Assembly: GCF_003725795.1 (NCBI RefSeq)
Contig: NZ_RBEE01000042.1
Location: 1-64,000, forward strand
DNA from: Pedobacter jejuensis
GTDB lineage: Bacteria; Bacteroidota; Bacteroidia; Sphingobacteriales; Sphingobacteriaceae
Direction: 5' to 3'
DNA: 64,000 bases
This document shows, one piece after another, positions 44,786 to 52,865 of this stretch (its first letter is position 1; every line of letters starts with the position of its first letter). Both the position numbers and the translations under genes were made by a program. The notes under the pieces are model-generated. The model saw only the letters and a program-made list of their open reading frames with translations, had not been told where the DNA came from and did no database searches.

Positions 44786-45592
44786 TTACTCAAAAAACAA
44801 GCTGAATGTAAAATGACGCAACTTAGTTTTATCTATTGGATTTGCAAAAACGGTATTGTCATGCTGTAAAATATCGCTCATAGAGTAAGAGATTTTTATC
44901 TCGGGCGACATTTTAAAATATTCAAAATATAGGTCAAAACCAATTCCTGTTTCATAAGAGAGGTAATTCCGTTTGTTTTTCAGCAACTTATTAATTGGGG
45001 TTTCCCCTTCATCAAAAGTTTTCTTTTTGGATGCTATATCCATCGAATACTTTGCACCACCAAGCCAATACGCCCTGAAATTGTTTAATCTATTGGACTT
45101 TATTTTTAAACCCAATGGTATTTCGAACATAGTAGCCTGAACTTTTTTATCAATTGAGGTTTGATAAGTTGGTGGCGTAATTGATGTTCCCACATCTGGA
45201 GTGGGTTCTGGAGCTGCTGCGTATTCGTAGCGAATAATTCTATCACTAAAAATCAATGATGGCGTAGCACGGATATCAAAGTTTTCGGATATTCTTCTAT
45301 TTACAACAAAACCCAAACCGAAACCAGCCGAGGGTGGGCTAGAAATTGCATTTAATTGTTGTGTTATTTGTCTTCCACCATCATTTATGTAAGTAATGCT
45401 GTTTCCATCAGCAGTTTCATAAGCAACGCGACGCCAATTTGCATTTTTTAAAATTTTGTATTCAGTAGAAATGTATTGAAAGCTGAAACCAAAGTGAAAG
45501 TCTTCATCATCTACACCGCCACCCCAGTTTTGAGAGAAAGCAGTTGTTGTTAGGGCAATTAAGGAGAAGATGATGCTTAACTTTTTTATCAT
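44786..45592 (-). CDS. PorT-like outer-membrane barrel protein, tandem copy 1
   Basis: A 268-residue outer-membrane barrel. Signal peptide to TAFSQ, then NWGGGVDDEDFHFGFSFQYI, whose HFGFSFQY resembles the first strand of PorT. It shares the long core with copy 2 (VQATMFEIPLGLKIKSNRLN and following). An extra proline-rich loop (AAPEPTPDVGTSITPPTY) is unique to this copy. It overlaps the ubiE stop region by 4 bp (ATGA), so the two are translationally coupled, as porT is with ubiE in other Bacteroidota. A T9SS role is likely but not proven. Confidence 0.7.
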   Translation of the reverse strand: MIKKLSIIFSLIALTTTAFSQNWGGGVDDEDFHFGFSFQYISTEYKILKNANWRRVAYETADGNSITYINDGGRQITQQLNAISSPPSAGFGLGFVVNRRISENFDIRATPSLIFSDRIIRYEYAAAPEPTPDVGTSITPPTYQTSIDKKVQATMFEIPLGLKIKSNRLNNFRAYWLGGAKYSMDIASKKKTFDEGETPINKLLKNKRNYLSYETGIGFDLYFEYFKMSPEIKISYSMSDILQHDNTVFANPIDKTKLRHFTFSLFFE

Positions 45593-46320
45593 TTAGAACC
45601 GGTGTATATCGAACTTATTCCAAACGTTAAAGTTTTTTGTTTGGTACTTTTGAATCCAACTTTTTCCATTAGTGTTGTAAAATCGTGTCCATCAGGAAAA
45701 GCAGCAACAGATTCTGGTAAATACGAATATGCTCTTGCATCTTTAGAAAACAACTTTCCAAAAAATGGAGTAATCTGTTTAAAGTAGAAATTATACAGTT
45801 GCTTAACCGGAAAAACTCTTGGCTTCGAAAATTCTAAAACGACCAGTTTACCACCTGGTTTCAAAACCCTAAACATATCACTTAAACCTTGCTCTAAATG
45901 CTCGAAATTACGAACACCATAAGCTACAGTTATGGCATCAAAAGTATCGTTTGCAAAATTTAATCCTTCCGAATCGCCCAATTGAACAGAAAATGTTTCA
46001 GTTAAACTACGATCTTTAATTTTCTTCTTGGCAACATCTAGCATACCTTCAGAAATATCTACCCCAACAACTTTTTCGGGATGCAATTTCTTAATCGCCT
46101 CAAAAGCGAAATCTCCAGTTCCTGTTGCAACATCGAGCATGATTCGTGGATGAAGCGAAACCAATTCTTTAATTGCCTTTTTACGCCATAAAACATCAAT
46201 CCCTAAAGAGAGAAAATGATTTAAAAAATCGTAAGTGCCAGAAATGTTATTAAACATTGTCGCAACCTGCTCCTTTTTGGTTGCATCGTCAATTTTATAT
46301 GGGGTGATGTTCTGATTCAT
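45589..46320 (-). CDS. ubiE: demethylmenaquinone methyltransferase
   Basis: SAM-dependent methyltransferase of the UbiE/MenG (COQ5) family, last step of menaquinone synthesis. The N-terminal VATMFNNISGTYDFLNHFLS, the SAM motif LDVATGTGDFAFEA, AYGVRNFEHLEQGL and KPGGKLVVLEFSKP are all diagnostic. Since Bacteroidota use menaquinone, the MenG activity is the likely one. The ATG at 46318-46320 is used; an upstream TTG lies in the promoter box. The stop codon overlaps the start of the PorT-like gene. Confidence 0.95.
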   Translation of the reverse strand: MNQNITPYKIDDATKKEQVATMFNNISGTYDFLNHFLSLGIDVLWRKKAIKELVSLHPRIMLDVATGTGDFAFEAIKKLHPEKVVGVDISEGMLDVAKKKIKDRSLTETFSVQLGDSEGLNFANDTFDAITVAYGVRNFEHLEQGLSDMFRVLKPGGKLVVLEFSKPRVFPVKQLYNFYFKQITPFFGKLFSKDARAYSYLPESVAAFPDGHDFTTLMEKVGFKSTKQKTLTFGISSIYTGSK

Positions 46321-46329
46321 GATATGAAG

Positions 46330-46337
46330 CAAAGATA
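46330..46337 (-). promoter_or_regulatory. -7 promoter box TATCTTTG of ubiE
   Basis: Matches TAnnTTTG on the minus strand; the ATG follows after 9 nt. The longest-frame TTG is part of the box. Confidence 0.5.
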
Positions 46338-46493
46338 AAGAAAAAGTCGGGAGTGTTTAGTTAGCGGTCCGATGAGTTTGTTGCAAATCCTCACCCTAAA
46401 GTAAAAATCTAAGTTTGATGTAATTTTCATGTAGATATATAAATGTACTTATACACTATTGACTTCGGTCTTCGGACTTCCGACTCAAAAACC

Positions 46494-46501
46494 TACCTTT
46501 G
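46494..46501 (+). promoter_or_regulatory. -7 promoter box TACCTTTG of engB
   Basis: Matches TAnnTTTG; the engB ATG begins 4 nt later, predicting a leaderless mRNA. A degenerate internal repeat (GACTTCGGTCTTCGGACTTC, from 46461) lies just upstream. Confidence 0.5.
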
Positions 46502-46505
46502 CATT

Positions 46506-47126
46506 ATGATTATCAAAACGGCAACATTTGTTTGCAGCAACACCCAGATTTCGGCTTTACCAGCACCAACCATGCCCGAATACGCATTTATTGGTCGCTC
46601 TAACGTTGGCAAATCTTCGTTAATAAATATGTTGGTTAACCATCATGGCTTGGCCAAAACATCTCAGAGGCCTGGAAAAACGCAGTTAATAAACCACTTT
46701 TTAATTAATGAATCGTGGTATATTGTAGATTTACCTGGTTATGGCTATGCAAAAGTTTCTAAAACAAGCAGAGAAAAATGGGAAAAATTTATTCGTGCTT
46801 ACATTACCAAAAGAGAAAGTTTACAATGCGTTTTTGTTTTAATAGATAGCCGTTTAACGCCACAACAAATTGATATAGAATTTTGTTATTGGCTTGGAGA
46901 AATCCAGATTCCTTTTGCGCTACTTTTTACCAAAGCTGATAAACAAGGCATGAACGAATCGCTCAAAAACGTTGCTGCTTTTAAGAAAAAGCTTAGTGAT
47001 TTTTTTGAAGAAATTCCTACAACCATAGTAACCTCTGCCGAAAAATATACGGGTAAAGAAGAGGTTTTAGATTTTATTTACGAAGTGAATAAGGATTTTG
47101 TAAAGCCGATTATCAGCAAATCTTAA
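46506..47126 (+). CDS. engB: ribosome-biogenesis GTPase EngB (YihA/YsxC)
   Basis: Essential small GTPase for large-subunit assembly, 206 residues from ATG 46506. Motifs: G1 GRSNVGKSS, G2 region TSQRPGKTQ, G3 DLPGYGYAKVS, G4 TKAD and G5-like TSAEKYTG. The longer frame starts 21 codons upstream through the promoter box and is rejected. Divergent from ubiE across about 185 bp; the UbiA-family gene follows 35 bp later. Confidence 0.95.
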   Translation: MIIKTATFVCSNTQISALPAPTMPEYAFIGRSNVGKSSLINMLVNHHGLAKTSQRPGKTQLINHFLINESWYIVDLPGYGYAKVSKTSREKWEKFIRAYITKRESLQCVFVLIDSRLTPQQIDIEFCYWLGEIQIPFALLFTKADKQGMNESLKNVAAFKKKLSDFFEEIPTTIVTSAEKYTGKEEVLDFIYEVNKDFVKPIISKS

Positions 47127-47161
47127 CAGTCTGTAGATGATTAATTTTCGTACCTACTAAT

Positions 47162-48019
47162 ATGAAAAAATACTTTTCACTCGTATTATTCGCACACTCT
47201 ATTTTTGCTTTGCCTTTCGCTATGATTGGTTTTTTTCTGGGTGTAACCACAACAGACAGCCCTTTTAGATGGGAAAAATTAATTTTGGTTTTACTCTGCA
47301 TGGTTTTCGCCAGAAATTCGGCAATGGCTTTTAACCGTTATTTAGATAGAAATATAGATGCTAAAAATCCTCGTACCAAAATGCGTGATATTCCGGCTGG
47401 AAAAGTTTCTGCAAATGAAGCATTGATTTTCGTTATCGCAAATTGTGTTTTCTTTATCGCATCTACTTTTTTCATAAATAACCTTTGCTTCTACTTATCG
47501 CCAATTGCACTATTTGTTGTATTATTTTACAGTTACACTAAAAGATTTACAGCACTTTGCCACTTGGTTTTAGGCTTGGGTTTGTCGCTCGCTCCTATTG
47601 GTGCATACATCGCTGTAACCGGACATTTTGCATTGGTACCAGTCCTTTATTCTTTCGCGGTATTGTTTTGGGTTAGTGGTTTTGATATCATTTATGCGTT
47701 GCAAGATGAAGATTTCGACCGTGAAGAAAATTTACATTCCATTCCGTCGGCTTTGGGGATTAAAAATGCTTTAAACGTATCGGTGATTTTGCACATTCTT
47801 TCTGCAGCTTGCGTTATCATACCAGTATTTTTCACCGAATTTAGCTGGGTTTATTATGTTGGAATCGTATTTTTCTGTTCAATGCTGATTTACCAACACC
47901 TACTTGTAAAACCAAATGATATTAGTAAAGTAAACAGGGCATTTCAAACTTTAAATGGATACGCTTCGGTTGTATTTGCCGTTTGCTTTTTAATTGATGC
48001 TTACATCAGAAATAAATGA
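47162..48019 (+). CDS. UbiA-family prenyltransferase (4-hydroxybenzoate polyprenyltransferase-like)
   Basis: Integral membrane prenyltransferase of 285 residues with about eight helices. The two aspartate-rich motifs are NRYLDRNIDAKN (first, NxxxDxxxD) and YALQDEDFDREENL (second, DxxxD). SIPSALG after the second motif is typical of the UbiA/4-HB group, including MqnP of the futalosine menaquinone pathway. Because the organism should make menaquinone and not ubiquinone, MqnP-like or MenA-like use is more likely than UbiA, but the rest of the pathway is not in view. Follows engB by 35 bp, probably co-transcribed. Confidence 0.85.
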   Translation: MKKYFSLVLFAHSIFALPFAMIGFFLGVTTTDSPFRWEKLILVLLCMVFARNSAMAFNRYLDRNIDAKNPRTKMRDIPAGKVSANEALIFVIANCVFFIASTFFINNLCFYLSPIALFVVLFYSYTKRFTALCHLVLGLGLSLAPIGAYIAVTGHFALVPVLYSFAVLFWVSGFDIIYALQDEDFDREENLHSIPSALGIKNALNVSVILHILSAACVIIPVFFTEFSWVYYVGIVFFCSMLIYQHLLVKPNDISKVNRAFQTLNGYASVVFAVCFLIDAYIRNK

Positions 48020-48112
48020 TAGAATGAGTGAGTTTTGAATGAGAGAACGTTGGCATTATGTTTTAAAATATTTACTAAATCATTCATTATCTAATTCAAT
48101 AATAATTAAACT

Positions 48113-49819
48113 ATGATCATAAATAAAAAACCAAGAACATACATACCAAACGATTTAAGCATTACTTGGGAAAGCTTAGAACCGCTATTTACAGAATTAC
48201 AAAATCGTGAAATTACTAGTGCTGACGAATTAGAAAAGTGGCTTAAAGATCGTTCGGAATTAGAAGCAGCTTTGGAAGAAGATTTTGCATGGCGATACAT
48301 AAAAATGAGTTGTGATACGGCCAATGAAGAATTGGTTAAAAGCTTTCAATATTTTGCGACCGAAATCGATCCGAAAATATCTCCTTTATCTAACGAGCTG
48401 AATAAAAAATTTGTTGAAAGCCCTTTTATGGATGATTTAGACAAAGAAAAATATTTTGTTTACAGCCGATCAATTAAGAAAGCATTAGAGCTTTATCGCG
48501 AAGAGAATATTCAACTTTTTACCGAATTGCAGGTTAAGCAACAGAAATATCAAGGCATCACCGGTGCCATGAGTGCAGAAATAAATGGTCAGGAATATAC
48601 ATTAGAGCAAGCTTCTGTTTTTATTAAAGATTTAAACCGTGAAGTAAGAGAAAATGCCTGGAAAACCATTCAACAACGCCGATTGGTAGACAAAGATGAT
48701 TTGAATATTTTATTTGATGAGTTGATAAAGTTGCGTAACCAGGTCGCATTAAATGCCGGCTTTGAAAATTACCGCGATTACATGTTCCAGGCTTTGGGTC
48801 GTTTTGATTATACCCCTCAAGATTGCTATGATTTTGCTAATGCGATTGAAAAAGAGATTGTACCCATATTAAGAGAACAAGCGGAAAAGCGAAAAGAATT
48901 ATTAGCCTTACCAGAATTAAAACCTTGGGATTTAGAAGTAAGTGTAACTGGTAAACCTGCTTTAAAACCTTTTAATAGCGGCGAAGAATTAATTGATAAA
49001 AGCGTTGCTTGTTTTAATGCCATTGACGAGAAGTTAGGTGAGAAATTAGCAACCATGAAGGCTAACAATCTTTTCGATGTAGAAAGCAGAAAAGGTAAAG
49101 CACCAGGTGGTTATAATTATCCTTTAGCAGAAACAGGCGCACCTTTTATTTTTATGAATTCTGCCAATTCACTTCGTGATTTAACCACAATGGTTCACGA
49201 AGGAGGGCATGCCATCCATACTTTCTTAACGGCAAATTTAGAATTAAACGATTTTAAACATTGCCCATCTGAAGTTGCTGAACTGGCTTCCATGAGCATG
49301 GAATTAATTTCTATGGATGCTTGGGATGTTTATTTCGATAACGCCGAAGATTTAAACCGTGCTAAGAAAGAACAGCTTGCCGATGTTTTAAAAACATTGC
49401 CTTGGGTTGCAGTTATCGATCAGTTTCAACACTGGATTTACACCAACCCTAATCACACTGCAGCAGATAGAGAAGAAACATTTAAACAAATTTATACCCG
49501 TTTTGGTGCGGGTTTTGCCGATTGGACAGATTTAGAAAAAGAGTTTGGCAATGTATGGCAGAAACAGTTGCATTTATTCGAAGTTCCATTTTATTACATC
49601 GAATATGCTATTGCGCAATTGGGTGCCATTGCCGTGTGGAAAAATTACAAAGAAAATCCCGCAAAAGCATTAGACCAATACCTAGCCGCTCTTGCATTGG
49701 GATACACTAAACCAATGAATGAGATTTACGAAACTGCAGGAATCAAATTCGATTTCAGTGCAGAATATGTAAAAGAGTTAGCTGATTTTGTAAAAGAAGA
49801 GTTGGAGAAGTTGGGATAG
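48113..49819 (+). CDS. M3-family oligoendopeptidase
   Basis: Zinc metallopeptidase of 568 residues similar to oligoendopeptidase F (PepF). The metal site is HEGGH (H362, E363, H366) with a downstream glutamate in SEVAELASMSMELI. The long helical N-terminal region and the VPFYYIEYAIAQLGA stretch near the C-terminus are family features. No signal peptide, so it is cytoplasmic and degrades short peptides. Its stop codon is immediately followed by a TTTAGGG array and, 90 bp on, by a terminator. Confidence 0.93.
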   Translation: MIINKKPRTYIPNDLSITWESLEPLFTELQNREITSADELEKWLKDRSELEAALEEDFAWRYIKMSCDTANEELVKSFQYFATEIDPKISPLSNELNKKFVESPFMDDLDKEKYFVYSRSIKKALELYREENIQLFTELQVKQQKYQGITGAMSAEINGQEYTLEQASVFIKDLNREVRENAWKTIQQRRLVDKDDLNILFDELIKLRNQVALNAGFENYRDYMFQALGRFDYTPQDCYDFANAIEKEIVPILREQAEKRKELLALPELKPWDLEVSVTGKPALKPFNSGEELIDKSVACFNAIDEKLGEKLATMKANNLFDVESRKGKAPGGYNYPLAETGAPFIFMNSANSLRDLTTMVHEGGHAIHTFLTANLELNDFKHCPSEVAELASMSMELISMDAWDVYFDNAEDLNRAKKEQLADVLKTLPWVAVIDQFQHWIYTNPNHTAADREETFKQIYTRFGAGFADWTDLEKEFGNVWQKQLHLFEVPFYYIEYAIAQLGAIAVWKNYKENPAKALDQYLAALALGYTKPMNEIYETAGIKFDFSAEYVKELADFVKEELEKLG

Positions 49820-49820
49820 A

Positions 49821-49875
49821 TTAGGGTTTAGGGTTTAGGGTTTAGGGTTTAGGGTTTAGGGTTTAGGGTTTAGGG
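49821..49875. repeat. TTTAGGG tandem repeat, about 7.9 copies
   Basis: Perfect 7-bp units begin one base after the peptidase stop codon, 49821-49875. The unit equals the plant telomere heptamer, but position and short length point to a bacterial microsatellite. Confidence 0.97.
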
Positions 49876-49907
49876 GCAATTCTATAAACACTAATTTGTT
49901 TTAAACT

Positions 49908-49940
49908 AAAAAAGTCGCAGCATAACGTTGCGACTTTTTT
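49908..49940 (+). terminator. Rho-independent terminator after the M3 peptidase
   Basis: Twelve-bp arms AAAAAAGTCGCA / TGCGACTTTTTT with a 9-nt loop, on the plus strand ending in a T run. It lies 89 bp after the stop codon, with the TTTAGGG array in between. Confidence 0.92.
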
Positions 49941-49978
49941 GCTTTTATCTGATAATCATTAAAAGATTTACTCAAAAA

Positions 49979-50142
49979 AATCTGCGGAGATCTGCGAAAT
50001 CTGCATGAGAAAAATTTTACGTCACCCTGAATTTATTTCAATGTCCTTTTCAAGAAAGATGCTGAAATAAATTAGCAAGACGTGTTGGATAAGCAATACG
50101 GCAATAAAACAGCAAAATAATCTGCGGAGATCAGCGAAATCT
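49979..50142. repeat. REP-like copy D (reversed) framed by 24-bp direct repeats
   Basis: The reverse complement of 50020-50117 matches copies A and B (leader GCTGTTTTATTGCCGTATTG, then AACACGTCTTG and TTTATTTCAGCATCTTTC). The second palindrome has partly decayed. Flanking it are two 24-bp direct repeats starting AATCTGCGGAGATC, 49979-50002 and 50119-50142, differing by one base. A related CGCGAAATCTG-GAGAAAA stretch occurs near 52772. Confidence 0.8.
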
Positions 50143-50312
50143 ATATCAAAGGCATTTATCATGGTGAATATTCTAATAACAGCATTTTGTAAAATTTTAT
50201 TAATTAAGTTAAACATTGTTAAAAAGCTCCATTTGATACACCTAATCATTTAGTTTAGTACTGTTATTCTTTCAGATAAGGAAAACACTATTCATTAAGC
50301 TATTAAATTAAC

Positions 50313-52739
50313 ATGAAATTAAGCTCTACGTTTTTCATATTGCTATCTCTTTTTATTCTATCACAAGCGAAAGCTCAAATTACAAATGGTAAAATTTCAG
50401 GTCTATTGGTTGATGAAAAAGGGAAACCAATTTCAGCAACAATAGTGGTGAAGAATTTGGGCGATACGACATTTGTAAAAAAAATTTCAACAGATAACAA
50501 AGGAAAATTTAGCTTTAACGATTTAACACTCGGTAGCTATTCAATTGCTATAACCGCAGTTGGGTTTAAAACCATCGATGAAAAAGTAGAAATTACAACC
50601 AATCAATTTTCTATCAATAAAATTTATAAAATTGCACCTGAATCAAATGACTTAGGCAGTATAAATATCTCAGGGAAAAAACCTTTAATCGAAAGATATA
50701 GCGATAAAACGGTGATGAACGTTGAAAATAGTATCGTCGCTACAGGAAATACCGCCCTTGAAGTTCTAGCAAAAATGCCCGGAGTTTCAGTAAACCAGGA
50801 TGGAATTATCACTGTAAGGGGGAAATCGGGTGTTAATGTTTTAATCGATGGAAAATCGACCTTTCTTTCCAGTGAACAATTGGCTACAAGGCTAAAATCT
50901 TTGAATAGTAATGAGCTGAAATCCATCGAATTGATTACTAATCCATCAGCCAAATATGATGCTGAGGGAAACGCCGGGATAATCAATATTAAACTGAAAA
51001 AGAACACTGGTTTTGGTACAAATGGAAATATTGATTTGGGGTTTGGCTATGGAAAAAATCCAAAAAGTGATGCAGGGATTTCTATCAATCATAGAGATAA
51101 AAGCTTTAATATTTTTGGAAATTTCGCCAACAATAACAATAAATATCAGGAGGATTTAAACATCAATAGAATTACTAATGATGGTGTCTCCGATACTTAT
51201 TTCCACCAGTACAATACGCAAATCTGCTCATTACACAATAATAACTACAAATTCGGTTTGGATTATTTCCTAAACGAAAGAAACACTATCGGTTTTTTAA
51301 CGACAGGCTATTTTAATAACGGACATGACAGTTCGAATGGCACAACGGATATCGGCACAAGCTTTACAAAAATTGATTCATCCATTTTAGCTGATAATCC
51401 AGCAACAAGCATATATCGAAATCAAGCTTATAACCTTAATTACAAATCTATTATTGATACGCTTGGTCAGGAATTTTCTGTTGATTTGGATTATGCAAAA
51501 TACCGCAGTGAAGAATATACCGTTTACAATAATCATTTTTCTGATGCGAGCGGTTATCAATATAAATCGCCTTTAATTTTTAGGAATTTAACGCCTTCAC
51601 TTATTAAAATAAATGCAGTTAAAATTGATTATTCTCTTCCCCTAAATACTAAAACTAAATTCGATTTTGGGTTAAAAAGTAGCTGGGTTAGTACCGATAA
51701 TGATTTTAGGTTTGAAAATCTGGTTGCTTCGCAATGGCAAAAAGATTTAACAAGAAGCAATCGTTTCATATATGATGAAAACATTAATGCTGCTTATGCT
51801 AATTTTAAACACGAATTCAAATCAACGAGCATTGAAGTTGGCTTAAGAACAGAACAAACCAACTCAAAAGGTAATTCTGTAAACGAGCAAAAAGTTGTTA
51901 AAAGAAGCTACTTCGATTTCTTCCCTAGCCTTTCTGTTAATCAAACTTTATCAGAAAATAATCAGTTAGGGTTTTCGTACAGCAGGCGAATAGACCGACC
52001 AGATTACAAATCCCTCAATCCATTCGTTTATTTTGTTGATTTGTACACATTTCTTCAGGGAAATCCGTTCCTTAATCCACAATACACCAATGCTTTCCAA
52101 CTTTCTTATAATTACAAAAAGGAACTCAACATTTCCCTGGGATACAGCATTACAAACAATCTGATTCTAGATGTGCTGCTACCTGATGATGCGAACAAAA
52201 CCCTTTATCAAACTGTACAAAATCTGGATAAACAATTCTCTTACGATTTAACAATCGGCTACCCAACAACCATAACCAAATTCTGGAGTATGGACAATAC
52301 GGTTACGAGCACGTATAATCAAATAAAATCGGCGAATTTAGGCGGAATAGATTATGACAGGAAAAAAGTAAATTTCACGTTGAACAGTAGTCATAACTTC
52401 ACAATTACACCATCAACCACCGCCGAACTTTCTGGAGAGTTTGTATCTGCTCAAATTTATGGCACTTACGCCATCAAACCTTATTATGGAATTGATTTTG
52501 GTGTAAAAAAATCGTTCCTTGATAAAAAATTAAATCTGAAGTTTGCTATAAATGATATTTTAAACAGTAGAAAAGCCAGAATCAGCAGTGCTTTATCTAC
52601 CTTAAATTACAACCTCACCCAAAAACAAGAAAGTAGAATTTTTAGGCTTAGCTTAAATTGCAGTTTCGGCAGCAACGCTATTAAAGCTACAAGGGAAAGA
52701 AAAACAAGTGTTACTGATGAAGAAGGAAGAATAAAATAA
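50313..52739 (+). CDS. TonB-type outer-membrane receptor, beta-barrel family PF14905-like
   Basis: An 808-residue outer-membrane protein: signal peptide to QAKAQ, a carboxypeptidase-regulatory-like domain (ISGLLVDEKGKPISATIVV to about residue 105), a plug (LEVLAKMPGVSVNQDGIITV, VNVLIDGKSTFLS, LKSIELITNPSAKYDAEG) and a barrel with the FSYSRRIDRPDYKSLNPF signature. This is the 'outer membrane beta-barrel family' type, often without SusD and of unknown substrate. It is alone on its strand, with no partner gene and no obvious terminator. Confidence 0.88.
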   Translation: MKLSSTFFILLSLFILSQAKAQITNGKISGLLVDEKGKPISATIVVKNLGDTTFVKKISTDNKGKFSFNDLTLGSYSIAITAVGFKTIDEKVEITTNQFSINKIYKIAPESNDLGSINISGKKPLIERYSDKTVMNVENSIVATGNTALEVLAKMPGVSVNQDGIITVRGKSGVNVLIDGKSTFLSSEQLATRLKSLNSNELKSIELITNPSAKYDAEGNAGIINIKLKKNTGFGTNGNIDLGFGYGKNPKSDAGISINHRDKSFNIFGNFANNNNKYQEDLNINRITNDGVSDTYFHQYNTQICSLHNNNYKFGLDYFLNERNTIGFLTTGYFNNGHDSSNGTTDIGTSFTKIDSSILADNPATSIYRNQAYNLNYKSIIDTLGQEFSVDLDYAKYRSEEYTVYNNHFSDASGYQYKSPLIFRNLTPSLIKINAVKIDYSLPLNTKTKFDFGLKSSWVSTDNDFRFENLVASQWQKDLTRSNRFIYDENINAAYANFKHEFKSTSIEVGLRTEQTNSKGNSVNEQKVVKRSYFDFFPSLSVNQTLSENNQLGFSYSRRIDRPDYKSLNPFVYFVDLYTFLQGNPFLNPQYTNAFQLSYNYKKELNISLGYSITNNLILDVLLPDDANKTLYQTVQNLDKQFSYDLTIGYPTTITKFWSMDNTVTSTYNQIKSANLGGIDYDRKKVNFTLNSSHNFTITPSTTAELSGEFVSAQIYGTYAIKPYYGIDFGVKKSFLDKKLNLKFAINDILNSRKARISSALSTLNYNLTQKQESRIFRLSLNCSFGSNAIKATRERKTSVTDEEGRIK

Positions 52740-52865
52740 GGTAATAGATAACTGTTTACAAAATTCCACGAACATTCGCGAAATCTGTGGGAGAAAAGAT
52801 TAGAGATGTCAAAATAAAATATTACTCAGACTTTGCGGATTGACGCAGATAACATAGGTAATTTT
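52740..52865. other. convergent spacer with decayed repeat
   Basis: Short region between convergent receptor and efflux genes. It contains CGCGAAATCTG...GAGAAAAG and a GCGGATTGACGCAGAT stretch that resemble the 24-bp repeats framing REP copy D. No hairpin terminator was recognised. Confidence 0.4.

Noticed and set aside
46461..46485. GACTTCGGTCTTCGGACTTC stretch as an operator of engB
   Set aside because: It is a degenerate internal repeat without clear dyad symmetry; function cannot be supported.
49821..49875. Eukaryotic telomere contamination
   Set aside because: The TTTAGGG array is internal, short, and flanked by ordinary bacterial genes with a normal terminator directly downstream.
50022..50249. 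Minus-strand frame with sequence similar to frames at 23.7 and 33 kb
   Set aside because: The shared peptide (CFIAVLLIQHVL type) is simply translation of the REP element, not a gene family.
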